Positions 1 through 11,339 of a stretch of DNA of 64,000 nucleotides are shown here, in pieces. Below the pieces are notes generated by a model, which was given only the letters and a program-made list of their open reading frames with translations, made no database searches and was not told the origin of the DNA. The translations under genes were made by a program, and so were the position numbers. This DNA is from Neofusicoccum parvum (Eukaryota > Ascomycota > Dothideomycetes > Botryosphaeriales > Botryosphaeriaceae). Within the stretch, counting starts at the first letter, position 1; every line of letters begins with the position of its first letter. Location of the stretch: positions 3,038,001-3,102,000 of the forward strand of contig CP087208.1 of the NCBI GenBank assembly GCA_020912385.1. The letters are read 5' to 3'.

Positions 1-1139
1 GTCTGCCTCGTTCAGCCAGCAGACTTCTACCTACTGATGTTCGGGGACGAAACTGCTGGAGATTTATTTATCTACCAATTAACGCCTTCTTTGTGCCGTC
101 TCTTAATGAGAGAAAGACTATGCACTATCATCACCGTCTTCTATTCTCTCGCCGTAAAGTTTCCTTATTTGGTAAGAGCTCGCGTGCGCCCGTATCGCAC
201 CAAGCAGGTACATCTCCACATGCATACAGGCTCTCCTCTGACTCTAATACGTGGACAATCACTCAACGCCTCTCCGCATGAACTTGCTCACCAATCCAAC
301 CCAGCCGATTGGCCTCGCGCCGCTCGCATTCGCTGCACGACAATCTGCCAGTAAATCTCCGCCAACGCCACCCGCACATGCACGAAAACCCGATCCCGAA
401 AAGCGCTCTCCAAACCTCCGACTCCCCGACATCCGCGCTTACCGGCGCGCCGTGATCGAGAGCAGAGGCGTCCGAGCCTCAACATCCCCCACACGCCGTC
501 CTCCCCACGAAAAAGAGGCTGAGCAGCAAATACCCTCACCTGGAACCCCCACCGAAGAAAGACCTCATCGGCCCCCTCCGCCCTCCTCTGCCAAAAATAT
601 TTCCACCCACCAAGCATCGGAGTCCACCACCAGTCGCGGCTGCAGGTACGAAGGAAGGCCGGCCTAGCCCGAAAAGGCAGGTCCGAGCTTGCTTTCAGCC
701 ATCCGCACCGGCGGTCTCCACAAGCCGATTTTTTTTTTCTTTCTCGAAGGAATCGAGGGCCTGGCGGATTACGTATGCCCGGACCATGCAATCTGTGCTA
801 GAGCGAAACAGGCCGGTTGAGCCGCTGGGCTTTTGGGGGCCAGGTGGGTTTCCTTGCTCGTTCTTGTGTCTGGCATGTGAAAGGGATGGAGGGAGATGGC
901 GGGTCTGGACTCTTCGTTTCTGGTCTGGTGATTCCAACGGCGGGCAGCGGGTTTGATGCTGCGATTAGAGTTTCTTTCTAGTCTGCTTTTTCTCCTCCCG
1001 TTACGTGAATGATGCTGCATGAGGTATCTGATCGAAAACGACCGCCAAAAAAAAAAGAAAATGCGTAGCCGCCCGTCCCGTAAACAAACCAGTCCATTAT
1101 CGTGAACAATCCACCCCAAACGCCATCCCAACCCCCTCC
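1..1139. other. Intergenic, no gene recognised
   Basis: This left-edge stretch lies beyond the 3' end of the CFEM receptor gene. It is open in several overlapping frames on both strands, but none gives a recognisable domain, signal peptide or consistent exon structure. Two homopolymer runs (T-rich near 729-740, A-rich near 1047-1058) are the only marked sequence features. Confidence 0.5.
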
Positions 1140-2830
1140 TCACATCGCGTGGTAGCACCTCGTGCTGACCGCCAGCCCCGGCTTCCCCGCCTCGAGGCTG
1201 TCCACCTCGTCGAGCTGGACCCACTCGCCGCTGCGGCCCCACTCGGCGCTCTTCGCACCCCCGACGAAGCCTTCATCCGCCTTGCTGACCCTCTGCACGA
1301 TGCTCGTGTTCGCGTCGATGCCGCCGCGGCTGCCGGCGGTGCCGTGCCCGTAGTAGCTGCCGCCGCTCTGTGGGCCGTACGTCTTGCCACCACGGCTGCC
1401 GGCCAGCGCCGGGCAGCACTTGTACAGCAGGGCGCGCATGGCCGGCAGGCAGGCGCACAGGATGCCCGCGTGCACCTCGATCGTCGACCAGTAGCCGATG
1501 GGGACGTAGTCCCAGGTGATGTTTTGCGAGTTGGCGAACTGGATCATCCATTTGAGGCGGAGCATGGAGACGATGGTGACGCTGTGGGGGAAGAGTTAGT
1601 CTGTGGATGTGGTTGTGGTGGTGTGGAGGGACGCAAGGGGGTGGAGCGAGGTCGGGGTGCAACGTGGTGGGTGAAGGAGTGAACTTACAATAACCCGACT
1701 GAGAACATGCACATGACGTGAATCTTCTTCCGTGCGCTCAGCACCAACTTCCATACTTGCGGCACCGGTAGCGTGATGACCACGAGGTCGAGCACAATGT
1801 TCATCGCCGCGCTCGACCACCCCAGTGCGTTCATGCTAATACACTTCCCCTCATGCTCGCCATCCCAATGCTTCCAGGCCAGGTTGATTGGTTTGCATTG
1901 CAGCGAGACAGCTGTCACGAAGGTAATGGCGTAAGCGGCGCAGCAGAAGATGACGAGGTAGACGATGATTCGGAAACGCTGCGACGGGAAGATACGGAGG
2001 TAGAAACAGCAGATCGAGATTTTGACGAGGGACAGGGAGGTGATGTAGAGAGACTCGTCAAAGTAATAGATCTACAGGATACAGGTCAGTCTGTCTGTGC
2101 ACTATCAAACGGTAGACCGAGGTGACAAACATAGAGGATATGCGTGATGTCCTTCGGAGTGACTGTCCACATGTCTTTTCCAAGCCCAGCCTCGGCCACT
2201 GCACCATTGTCAGTTATGCATGAACGAATCAGCGCACTCCGGTACAAGACTTACGGACAACCGAAAGGGAGGAGAGGGGTATCATCGTAAGCTGGTTCAG
2301 TATGTCAGCGCATCGTTGCATGTGATGCTGTCGCAACACTCACCAGCGTCATCAACATCACAGCGTCATCCCACCCAAAATCTCCACCCATCACTGGCAG
2401 ACGTGCCAGTAACCGTAATGCGATAGCAACGAAGGCGATGACTGCCCCTCCCACGCCAATGTAGGAGACATGCTTCGTCCTGTTCCGGTGTTCTGCTCCG
2501 CAAGAGGTGAGAGTGACGTTCTTCGTGGCTAACGCGTTCTTGACGCTGCATTCGGCGGCCACGCATGCTTCCACCTCTTTCGTCAAGGCCTCGTTTGTGC
2601 AGATGCAGGTTACGTTTGTCGAAGCACATGTCGACAGCTGCACGCCTTGGACCAGGCATGTCCTCTGGAGCATCCGAGTATCAGCAGCTGTCTTTCATGT
2701 GAAGAGCCCACACAGGCTTCACACATACCCCGCAGTCCGGTAACGCCTTCAACACTGACTCGAGAGGGTTGGACTGCGCCAGCGCGAGCAGCGGGCTCAC
2801 CATGAGCACCAGCAGCCAGAGGTACCGCAT
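1140..2830 (-). CDS. CFEM-domain, Pth11-like seven-helix membrane receptor
   Basis: Six exons give a 450-residue protein: 2830-2729, 2664-2344, 2291-2255, 2198-2131, 2071-1689 and 1581-1140. Exon lengths sum to 1353 nt and all introns are GT-AG. A signal peptide (residues 1-18, cleaved near ALAQS) is followed by a CFEM domain with Cys at about 33, 37, 47, 54, 56, 68, 73 and 88, including the CxC pair. Next come hydrophobic helices of the fungal rhodopsin/Pth11 type, with the usual LVKISICCFYLRIF-like helix and the helix LDLVVITLPVPQVWKL. The cytosolic tail is Gly/Ser-rich. Family knowledge: CFEM-Pth11 proteins are plasma-membrane receptor-like proteins, and some act in surface sensing during plant infection. 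The ligand cannot be inferred. Exon 3 is only 37 nt and would be easy for a gene predictor to miss. Confidence 0.9.
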
Positions 2831-4716
2831 GACTAGGCCGTCCGTAGGCAGTCCGGGTGGGCGATGGAATCAGAAACACAGGCTGCAAGTGGGCTGAGTC
2901 AGGAAGAGGGCGATGGGAGGGTATAGGTTCGAGGATAGATCAGGATATTGTCCAAAGAGCGCAGATCCATCCTGCAGCGGCGCGGTCCCTCGGCGGTCCA
3001 GACATGAGACAGCGTCTGGACGAGGGGAGGGAAGATACGGGCGTATGTAGGGTGGGAGACGGAGGTCGCGTAAAGGGCGCGGGCAGCTAGGAATAGCAGG
3101 AGAAGGCATAGCGACAGCCCCGGGCAATATTTGATGCAGATCCAGCGGGAGGGGAGAAAAGACGTGCATTAGTCGGCAATACTGTGCAGAAGGGCGGGAC
3201 CACTACCCGGCTACCACGCTGGCGGATGGAGCTGCACCGCGGCGTGGTGCCGTTTGGGGTGAAGATTTACGCAAGAAAAACTCTCCTCCGGTTGCCTTGG
3301 CACGGAAAGGGACGACTGGTGGGCTGGAGGAAGCACGGAGAGCGCCAGGCGTGTGGCGTGCGCCGAAACGGGAGCTCCACAAAATGGCTGACAGTGCAAG
3401 CGCATCCCCCGGGCAAAGAGCTCAATGGCCGGCGGCAGGGGCTCGAGCTCGTGATGAGGCAGGAAAGCCAGCCCAGAAAGGAAACCGCGCGGCCGCTGCT
3501 TGGGGGTCAGACGGCGCTGGTGAGCAAATCACCCGCAAGCGCGCAGCGGGGGAGGCCCGGTCCTAGAGGCCGCTGAAACGGGCGTGCTCGGTGACTCCGG
3601 CACCGCGTTGCGAGGGCAGCGACGGCTTATCGTGGCTGGGCGTGGTGGTGTTTCAGGGCTCGGTGCAGTGCTGCGTGCAGTGGTGCTGGGCGAGGCGGCG
3701 GCATCGGCATCGGCACCGGCAGGCTGGGTGGATGGGCAGCATCGTCGCGAGGCAGCGCGGTCTCGAGACATTGCAGCGTGTTTGGGCGATCGCGGGCGAT
3801 CCGCAGGCGTGCGGGTTCGGCTGGCGGCGGCGCGGGCGGCAGAAGACGCCCGATGCGGCACAGTGCCCTCTGCCATCTCCCCACCCGCACGCCCCTGCGG
3901 CACAGCGCCTCTCGACTGCCTCCTCCCTCCTATGCGACATGGCTCCGCCGCTGCCGCTGCATGTTCCGAGAAGGGCGCCGCCCCGATGCCGGCTGCCTCT
4001 CCCAGCCTGGTCGCCTTCGCGCGCCTTCATCTGCCTGCGACACCTGGTCAGCACTGCCCGCTGCCGAACACGTCTTCTCCTGCTGGACCTGCCTGTGCGA
4101 GACGGTAAGCAATGCCCACAGTCTTTGTCCTCGCGCCATGGAGTTGGCGATGAGAGAGCCAGTGGACGGGACGAGCGTCTCAGCAAGGCACTGAATCTCC
4201 GACGCGTGCGAGTGCGGACCGACATCGCAGCCTGAGCCGTTTCGATAACGGAGACGGCGAGGTTGAAGCTCGAAGCCTGCCCGCGCTTCTTGGGAATATC
4301 GTCTGCTTATATCAACCCCACGGAGACAAGCCCATCTTTAAGCCCGTCGCTGAACAGATCCTGCCTTTTTCGTGCTGGATAAAATAGCCTGTCGCACTCC
4401 ACAACTTGAACGTCATTGGCTGCTCTTCTCGGATACCGCCACTGAATTCAATGTTCCGTAAATCATAGTTAGCTACGCCGTAAAGCCAGCTGAATCAAAA
4501 GATTGGTCAACTCTGCCCCAGCTTCCTGAATCCAATCCGACACAGCCCAGCCCTCTGCACAAAATTCCAGCTAACAGCGCTCCGTACAAGCCTCTCAAGT
4601 GTGCTTCAAGAGTCTATCAGTCCAGGACTCTGCAGCTACACTCACTGCACAGTATGGTAGGCTCCAAAGCGCCAACCAACAACAGCCCACGCTCCGAAAT
4701 TGATAACCATCAAGCT
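2831..4716. other. GC-rich intergenic, no gene recognised
   Basis: This gap separates the receptor start from the 3' end of the cupin gene. Long open frames on both strands at 3184-4235 overlap each other and are rich in Arg, Ala, Pro and Gly, as expected of GC-rich noncoding DNA. A short GGCATC-type repeat lies near 3700-3720. I see no supported gene. Confidence 0.5.
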
Positions 4717-5872
4717 TCACCACTCCTCGACGAGCGCCTCCGCATCCATATGCTCGTTCCGGTAGAACCCGAGAGCATTTAGCATCGGCTTGTCATCAGA
4801 TCGCACCAGATAGACGGGCGCGCCCACGCTCGCAAAGTGGCAGTACCGGTGCCATGCTGGGATGCAGAAGGTGTCGCCCCTACTCCACTGCACCTCCTGC
4901 TCGTCGATGACCGAGTAGCCTGAGCCCTCGATAACGTGGTACACGGCGGATGCTGTCTCGCGCACCGGCGGCGAAGTAGCTCCTGGACTGAGACGCTCTG
5001 CTGAACATCCCAGAGTTCGGCTCACTTGTGCACGACGTGTCAGTGTGCGGGGGTTTCGATTTTGGTCAGATGGACCGGAGGCGTGAGCATACCCTCTCTG
5101 CAACTCTTCCGGAGGTACGGAACCGACACCCAGTCGCGCTGGTCGGCATCCAACTTCGCCTTCATGTCCGCCCACGGAAAGACGAGCGGCGAGTTCTCGG
5201 CCTCGACGGGGTCCGCGGGGTAGCTTTGCTGGTCCTTGTAAAACTCAACAAAGCCGGCGGGTAAGTGCTTAAGAGTCGATACATCCACCATATCCAGCCA
5301 GATGAGCGGTTCCTTGGCCACACTGTCCTGGTTGTGCCAGTTCCACGACGGCGTCAAGACGACGTCGCCGCGCTTCATCGGAACTCGGCGGCCATTGATA
5401 GTTGCAAACCCGGCGCCTTCGATAATGAAGGTCGCCGAGAAGGCGGTGTGTCGGTGCACAATCGTCTTCTCGTTGGCCATCAGGGCCTGGAATCCCGAGG
5501 AAATTGTGTCGGTCGTGTACGGCGCGTCTTTCCTCTGTCAGCACTGGTACCATGTGCGAGGACCTTTTTTTTTCTTCTTCTCTCTCGTTCTGGGTGCTTA
5601 CGTCGCTCTGGATTCACGAGCAGGAAGCCCCGACGCGCTGCGTCTTCCCCCGTCACCAGCTCCCCTGCCTGCATAATCAGAGGTCGAATCTCCTCGTACT
5701 TCCAAATGTGCGGACCGGTCATGGGTTTGGGAGTTATTGGGCTGCGGTCATCTGGTCGCTCCCACACAGGCAGCATTGCGGTTGACTCCGCGTCTTCAGA
5801 GAGTTTGTGACGTGCCATGTCCTTCCCTTCCCCGCTGGAAGCCATCAGAACAGTCTGTTCCATAGTCGCCAT
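4717..5872 (-). CDS. Gentisate 1,2-dioxygenase-like bicupin protein (frame problem at intron 1)
   Basis: The protein has two cupin domains typical of gentisate 1,2-dioxygenases, Fe(II) enzymes that open the gentisate ring in aromatic catabolism. The N-terminal block contains TGPHIWKYEEIRPLIMQAGE. The first cupin has HRHTAFSATFIIEG, with the metal-site HxH, and a later WNWHN. The second cupin contains TASAVYHVIEGSGYSVID and PAWHRYCHF. Exon 3 (5024-4717) joins exon 2 through a clean 68-nt intron (5092-5025), with phase 1 on both sides. Exon 2 begins at about 5534 and ends at 5093. Exon 1 runs from the ATG at 5872 to about 5603. The obvious first donor (GTAAGC at 5601) leaves phase 1, whereas the in-frame acceptor (CAG ending at 5535) needs phase 0. 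Canonical splicing therefore shifts frame just after the conserved NPE. A weak GTGAAT donor, a GC donor or an indel are the alternatives. In the second cupin the expected HxH appears as PVRET, so that site may not bind metal. Confidence 0.8.
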
Positions 5873-7008
5873 TGTGCCTGTTAGTCAAACTTGGATGGAT
5901 AGTCAGGACAATAATAGATGAAAAATAAAATGGACTTGTACCAGTCAATCCGATACTCAAGTTGCCGCATATAAGTATGTTTCTGGGCGGATCGTCTCGG
6001 AACTTTAAACTCCAGCGGGAAAATCCCACATTGGGGAAGAAAGCTTTCCGGGAACTCCGAGGTCCTATCCCACCGGCTGCAGCACCTGTAGGGTGGTCAT
6101 CAGTTCAACGGCATTGCAACACGTTGAATGTTGATCGAACGAATCTTCTGAGCACATGTAGGGCAGAACTCAGCTGGCTTGCAGAAGCTGTAATGTGTCT
6201 CTGACACAAAAATCTCCTACGTCGTTAAAGCGTTCCTTGGATGATGAATTTTCTCGGAAAATATTCCATACTAACATCTCGCTGCTCGTTGATTGGATAA
6301 TACAGTTACGGGCCTTTCTATTGCTCGTTGAATTGCTCCGGGAGTTGCCAGCCATCGGAACACTGAATTGTCTAAACTACCAATCTATGAAGTGCTTCTA
6401 GTATGAACACACCACAAGGCTGGATTCTATGACTCGCGCACTCGGCTCTCTTGGTTCAAACTTGGCACATTCCAGCGCTGGGGCAACGTTTCTCCCAGGG
6501 TATGCTACGACGGGTGACCCATCGAAAGTACATTAAAAGCTCGAGGAAAACCGCAATATCTCGCTGTCACAAAGCATCAAACATAATTCGGACCAATCAC
6601 TGTATCATGAAGCACCACCAGTAAATGACAGAAACTCTGAGAGATCGTCTCTAGGGAATAAAGTAGATAATATCGGGCTCAGGCGGCAAGTTGGGAAGCT
6701 CTTTGAGAGGAAGGAGGGTAAAGGGAGAGGGACTTGAACATAACACGTAGTAGATGTAGACCAAATCTAGATTTCTGGAATAGTACACGCGAGATGGACA
6801 TAATCAGAGTGCATACTGCTCGGGAATTTTGCACCGGAAGCCCCGCTCACAATCCAAACTCCAAACTTACTCCTTACTTTCCTTCATAAAAGCGGCCAAC
6901 CAGAATCATTCCACCCGACCCTTCTGATCTCGATCTTGAATTTCCATCCTCCCACCACCCCATCCTGGCCATAGACCCCTTGAACAGCCGTATCCGCTCG
7001 TAACTGCA
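5873..7008. other. Intergenic, lower GC, no gene recognised
   Basis: This stretch lies upstream of the cupin gene and downstream of the C2H2 gene. Only short frames occur. I see no convincing tRNA, repeat or coding signal. Confidence 0.5.
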
Positions 7009-7470
7009 TTACCATTCCGCACCCTCCGCCATCTTCCGCAGAATCTCCGCATCAGCCAGCAGGCTAGCGACAGCAGTGATGTAGCAGCCGTTCCCAGGCA
7101 GGACTCTGGTAGTGTACAGAAAAAGGTGGCCCCGTAGGTTACGGTGAGACCGATAAGGAGGTGACCAGCACGGTACGTTATACGCCGAGCCTACATGGAT
7201 GAGGATGCTTCCAACCGTCATACATGTCCAGAGTACTCCTGCTACGGTACCCGCTCCCACCAGGATCCTGCGGGTCGTGTTCTCCTCGGGGTTTGCGCTG
7301 TTCAGGCAGGTCGAGGGGATGTTGGCGAGCAGTTCTCGTGGGAATAGACGGTTGCGCCTCGTTGTCATTGTGATCACAGAAGAGGCGGAGTGTGTCCGTG
7401 GCTTGTGAAGCCGTTGGGGGATCTGAGATTTTTCTCCGCGGCTGGATCGGGATTGATGCTGATATGCCAT
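7009..7470 (-). CDS. Hypothetical protein, 153 residues, one possible membrane helix
   Basis: This open frame starts one base after the stop codon of the C2H2 gene on the same strand. The predicted product is basic and Ser/Arg-rich at its N-terminus, with one hydrophobic segment (GAGTVAGVLWTCMTVGSIL) near residues 72-90. I recognise no domain. The abutting arrangement is unusual for a fungal nuclear gene, so it could be 3' UTR sequence of the neighbour, a relic of a longer C-terminus, or chance. Confidence 0.2.
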   Translation of the reverse strand: MAYQHQSRSSRGEKSQIPQRLHKPRTHSASSVITMTTRRNRLFPRELLANIPSTCLNSANPEENTTRRILVGAGTVAGVLWTCMTVGSILIHVGSAYNVPCWSPPYRSHRNLRGHLFLYTTRVLPGNGCYITAVASLLADAEILRKMAEGAEW

Positions 7471-10400
7471 TCATTCCGAGTTTTCGTACTCGGAGTCGCT
7501 TTGTATGATGGGTTCCATGTCTATGCGTGAAAGCTCGTCGCCCGATCTGTCATCTTCCGCATCATCTTCTACTGAAGGCATCTGATAGAGGGTCTTTCTG
7601 CGTTCTGAAGGCAGTGGTAACAAAGGGATGTTCGACGACAACTTTCCAACCGAAGGAAATCTGCTTAGATACAGACCGTCTACTCCCCTAAAACCCTTCT
7701 GCAACTCGCTTCTGAATTCTTGTGCAGTCTTGATCCTTGCTCGTTCTAGGCAGTGGCGTATCATGTATGCCACTGAGGCTTGTAGGTAAGTGCATATCAA
7801 AATCTCGGAATTGGGAAGCAGTCTTTTATGCGGCGACTGCGAGCGGATTTGAAGTTCAAGTTCCCGCTTACAATGCTCGCTGGCGTGCATGAGGATGAAT
7901 GAGTCGGACTTTGGTTCCTTAAGGTAGTCTTGAACGACGTTCAAGAAGGACTTATAAAGAGCCGTGTTTGTCGAAAGAGTCGTGCCGAGAAGCCCCTCAA
8001 AGCAGATCATGATGAGGTCATCGGGATCATCGAACCTTTTGAAGAAATTGTCCAGGAATTTGACCAGCTGCGGAAACAAGGGCAACCAGGTGCGGAGCTT
8101 GGGCTCGTGAATCTCATAGTGATGTTTTCTCTGAAGAATATGCTTAAGCATTGCAACCTACGTGGGCACTCGACATGTTAGATCGTACGAAATAGATCTG
8201 AGGAGTAAGAGGATTACTTACTTCAAGAGCCCGATCACGTTCGTCCTCTTCCAGTTCGACCAAAAACAGCATGACTCCGACTCGTCGGTAAGGTGACACT
8301 GACTTCTCCCTTGTCTTTGCAGCATCACGCCTCAGCGCCACCGCTGCCCACACCGCAAAGCAGACCCCCCGGAAGCTGAACCTCTTCTTGGCAGCTGGGT
8401 ACAGAAACACCATATTGCTAGGATCTACAATCCCCTTCGGGTACACAAGCTCCGCAACATATCCGTAGGCGCCCATGTCTTCGCGGCGTTGGTTGAGAGC
8501 ATCCCGTAGCTCCAATAGTGACCGGGGCTTGGAAGATTGGAGGAAATAAGTTTCCAACGTTGATATGAAAGCCCGGTGAAAGGTTGCGGATTCGCCTACG
8601 TACTCGCAGACTTTGGAATCACCCAGTCCGCAGAGAACTAGACATCTAAGATCGTGGTGATATTCGGCAAAGAGTTCTTGAGTGGTGAGGTCCCTCAGAA
8701 CATCATCTTGCTCAGTCTGAATGTCAAAAACCATCAACCTTAACGGGTGCTGTAACCTTGCCACCGACATCAAAGACTGCCCCACCACGATTTTAGCGTT
8801 TTGAAGACTATCTACTTGAGCATCGACGTAGAAAATAGTGGGAGACTTTTGTGTCTTCCTAGCTTCTATATATCTACGAACGATCGCTCCGAGTTCAAGC
8901 GGATTGCTGTAGTCATCTACACTTATACTAATGTCGTAGGAAAGCTGGTCAGAGAAAAACTTGGCGATATAGGAGATCTAAACGAAAGTCAGCGAGAAGA
9001 CTAAATAGGGCAGCAGTACAGTATTCTTACCTTGTTGCGAACACGCGGAGAGGTCCTGTACGGGGAAAAGCTCAGTATAATCATTCGTACCCGTCGATGA
9101 TTACTTATCAAGTCAGACAGCTCTGGTATGGACCATGCAGACCAATCTAGGTGCCCCCGAAGACGCAGACAGGCTATCACTACAAACCCTACCGACCTGA
9201 GCGTGAGCTTGTCTCGCTGCGGAATAAATGGGGCAATCTCTGCATTGCCTTCTCGAGCCATGGAGAACTTGTTGATAAGCAGATCCCAGTTGGCTTCGTC
9301 CGCATCAGGTATCGTGACTTGTTGCTGGCCTTCTCCGAGGGATGATGGCGCATTAACGTCTTCGGCGTCATTATGTTCGGCGTCATGCCTGGACTGGGAA
9401 GATGATGATGATTCCTCTGAGCTTTGCGAGGAGGTTTTCTTTACGTCCAGTAGTTGTGAACTTTTGGCCCGGTATTGGGCTGCGTCCGAATCACCTTCTT
9501 GCAGGTCCTCGTCGTCGGCAGCGTAGTCTGCTCTCGGTAAGGCGAACAGGGCGACCTGCTGCAGATGGCGGGAAACATGTCGTTTGAGATTATCTGTTTG
9601 GCCGGAGCATAGATTGCAGATCCCACTTTGAGGCTGTGGTTGCCGAAACATATCCAAAGGCATGGTGGCATCGAATTCTTCCTGATGCATTTCTTTCATG
9701 TGGTGCTCGAAGTCAGAGGCGCTTGAGTGCGAAGCATGGCCCGCAGTGTTGCAGAACCACTCGTATCTGTGAAACTGGGCTTCGTGGCGATACCAAGCAT
9801 CTTGGTCCGCAAATGGATGATTTGAATGGCTGCATTTCGGATATGTGCAGACGTATGGTTGAAGATCGTTGAGAATGTGCTTCCTGAGATCTGCGATTAG
9901 CTTCTGGCCACGCATCTAATGGCGCGAAGCACAATCCGAGAGACTTACTTCCAGCCCTTGTCGGATCGAACGTGTGCGGTTAAACAGCAGTATTTGCACT
10001 CAAAACGAACCATTTTAAAGCCTTCTTGAGTCTTTGGGCGAGGTGGCACTTCAACGTGGATGTCTCGAGTGGCCTCGCTGGCAACAATGGAAGTTTTGGA
10101 ATCTGATTGAGCGATAGAGGGTGCCAACAGCTCATCTGCACCAATCTGCGGAATACCATCCATCTTGAACGTGCTGGCCTTGGTCTTTACTGTGTTGGGA
10201 TTGCTCTCTCTAAGACTCGGGGCGTTCACAGCTGGCCGATTTTCCTGCTCCCTGAAGATATGGGCATGAAGCTTGTTCTGAAGTGCTGGATCATTCGAGT
10301 GTTTTTCAGGGTCTGTGGCTCGAGCGGCAGGCGCAGTGGCTTCGGTGCGAAGCTTATCCCGGTGTCTTTTCCGATACAAAAGCAGCTGTCTCCGCCGTGT

Positions 10401-11126
10401 GATCGTCTTAGCGAAGCGGGCGGCCACTTCCGGATCCAGCCTCGGGAATTTGTCCTGGATGTAGAGCAGATCAAAAGGCTGGAAGCATATCACATCTTCG
10501 GTAGTTTCGTCCCCCAGACGGTCGATTGAGGCAGGCTTCCGCAGAGGTAGCTTATAAAGACAAGTGACAGTCACTCTTATTGATTCTAAGAGTTGACCCA
10601 GTTCTGTGATTGGAGGTGATTTTACTGTTCCGGTCTGCCCTGGTGGAATTTCCTCCAACGGATCTTTAGAGGAGCTATCCCGCGGCATTGGAGCCATGGT
10701 AGATTTCTGTTGAGTCGGCTTTTCAGAGGTTTCTGCTTCAGAGTCTGAGGATATCTCCCACGGGGAATCTTCCTCCATGTCTGATGTCCCGCTGTCATCT
10801 CCGGACTCTGAATCCGAGGATGCCTCCTCAAATGGGACCCGAGCGCCTCTTAGGATCTCGGCTGTCTTGCCAACCTGTCGGGTGAGAATTTCCAGCAGTT
10901 TTGAGACTTGCTCCCTGTAGAACGGCGCCTCTCTCAATCTGTAATCCAGTGACAGCTGGTATGTCTTGCCTGAGTGGGCGGCGCCGACGTTTCCTGCCCA
11001 TAGCCTGTACTTGTCGAACTCTTCCTGCAGGTTTTCATGATGAGCCGTAGATTCCGACGCCGAGTCGCAGCTGTCTGTAAAGGCTTGCCAACAGTCTGCA
11101 TGTCGCTGAGCAAGAGAGACGGACAT
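7471..11126 (-). CDS. C2H2 zinc-finger protein with unrecognised C-terminal half, 1157 residues
   Basis: Four exons (11126-9949, 9883-9031, 8977-8222, 8157-7471; introns 65, 53 and 64 nt) sum to 3474 nt. Residues 1-370 hold a helical N-terminus (the KTYQLSLDYRLREAPFYREQ block is typical of the family) and an acidic Ser/Asp/Glu linker. Residues about 370-500 are a C2H2 cluster: FECKYCCLTAHVRSDKGW, then LQPYVCTYPKC, WYRHEAQFHRYEWFC, FEHHMKEMH and CNLCSGQTDNLKRHVSRH. This architecture belongs to a large fungal family whose C-termini often carry varied catalytic or NACHT-like domains. Residues about 560-1157 match nothing I know. That half contains SFSPYRTSPRVRNK, a Phe-rich FYVDAQVDSLQNAK stretch and an acidic tail. 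I chose the ATG at 11126 because upstream in-frame ATGs overlap the divergent neighbour. The gene is transcribed away from the DUF7580 gene. Confidence 0.8.
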
Positions 11127-11339
11127 GGTCGAACCAGGCACCTCGGATGCGCGCACAACGGGATGAGATGAACCACAAGGTGTCGGATGAGACCGTGAGG
11201 CTGAGAAGTGGGAGTGTTTGTCATCCGGAAGCGAAGCGCTGGCCGAGTACCCCGCCATAAAGTGGGGGCCAGACACGAAGAAGCTGAAGCGGCTCCGTCG
11301 CTCAGCCTTGCACCTCAACACGATCGCACACCACACACC
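11127..11339. promoter_or_regulatory. Shared divergent promoter of the C2H2 and DUF7580 genes
   Basis: Only 213 bp separate the chosen start codons of the C2H2 gene (minus) and the DUF7580 gene (plus), so the two must share promoter sequence. I see no clear TATA box. The minus-strand frame stays open across this interval up to 11441, so a longer N-terminus for the C2H2 protein, overlapping the neighbour, cannot be excluded. Confidence 0.45.

Noticed and set aside
3584..4235. Overlapping frames of 174-214 codons on both strands
   Set aside because: They are open only because of GC content; mutually exclusive frames have equal quality and no motif.
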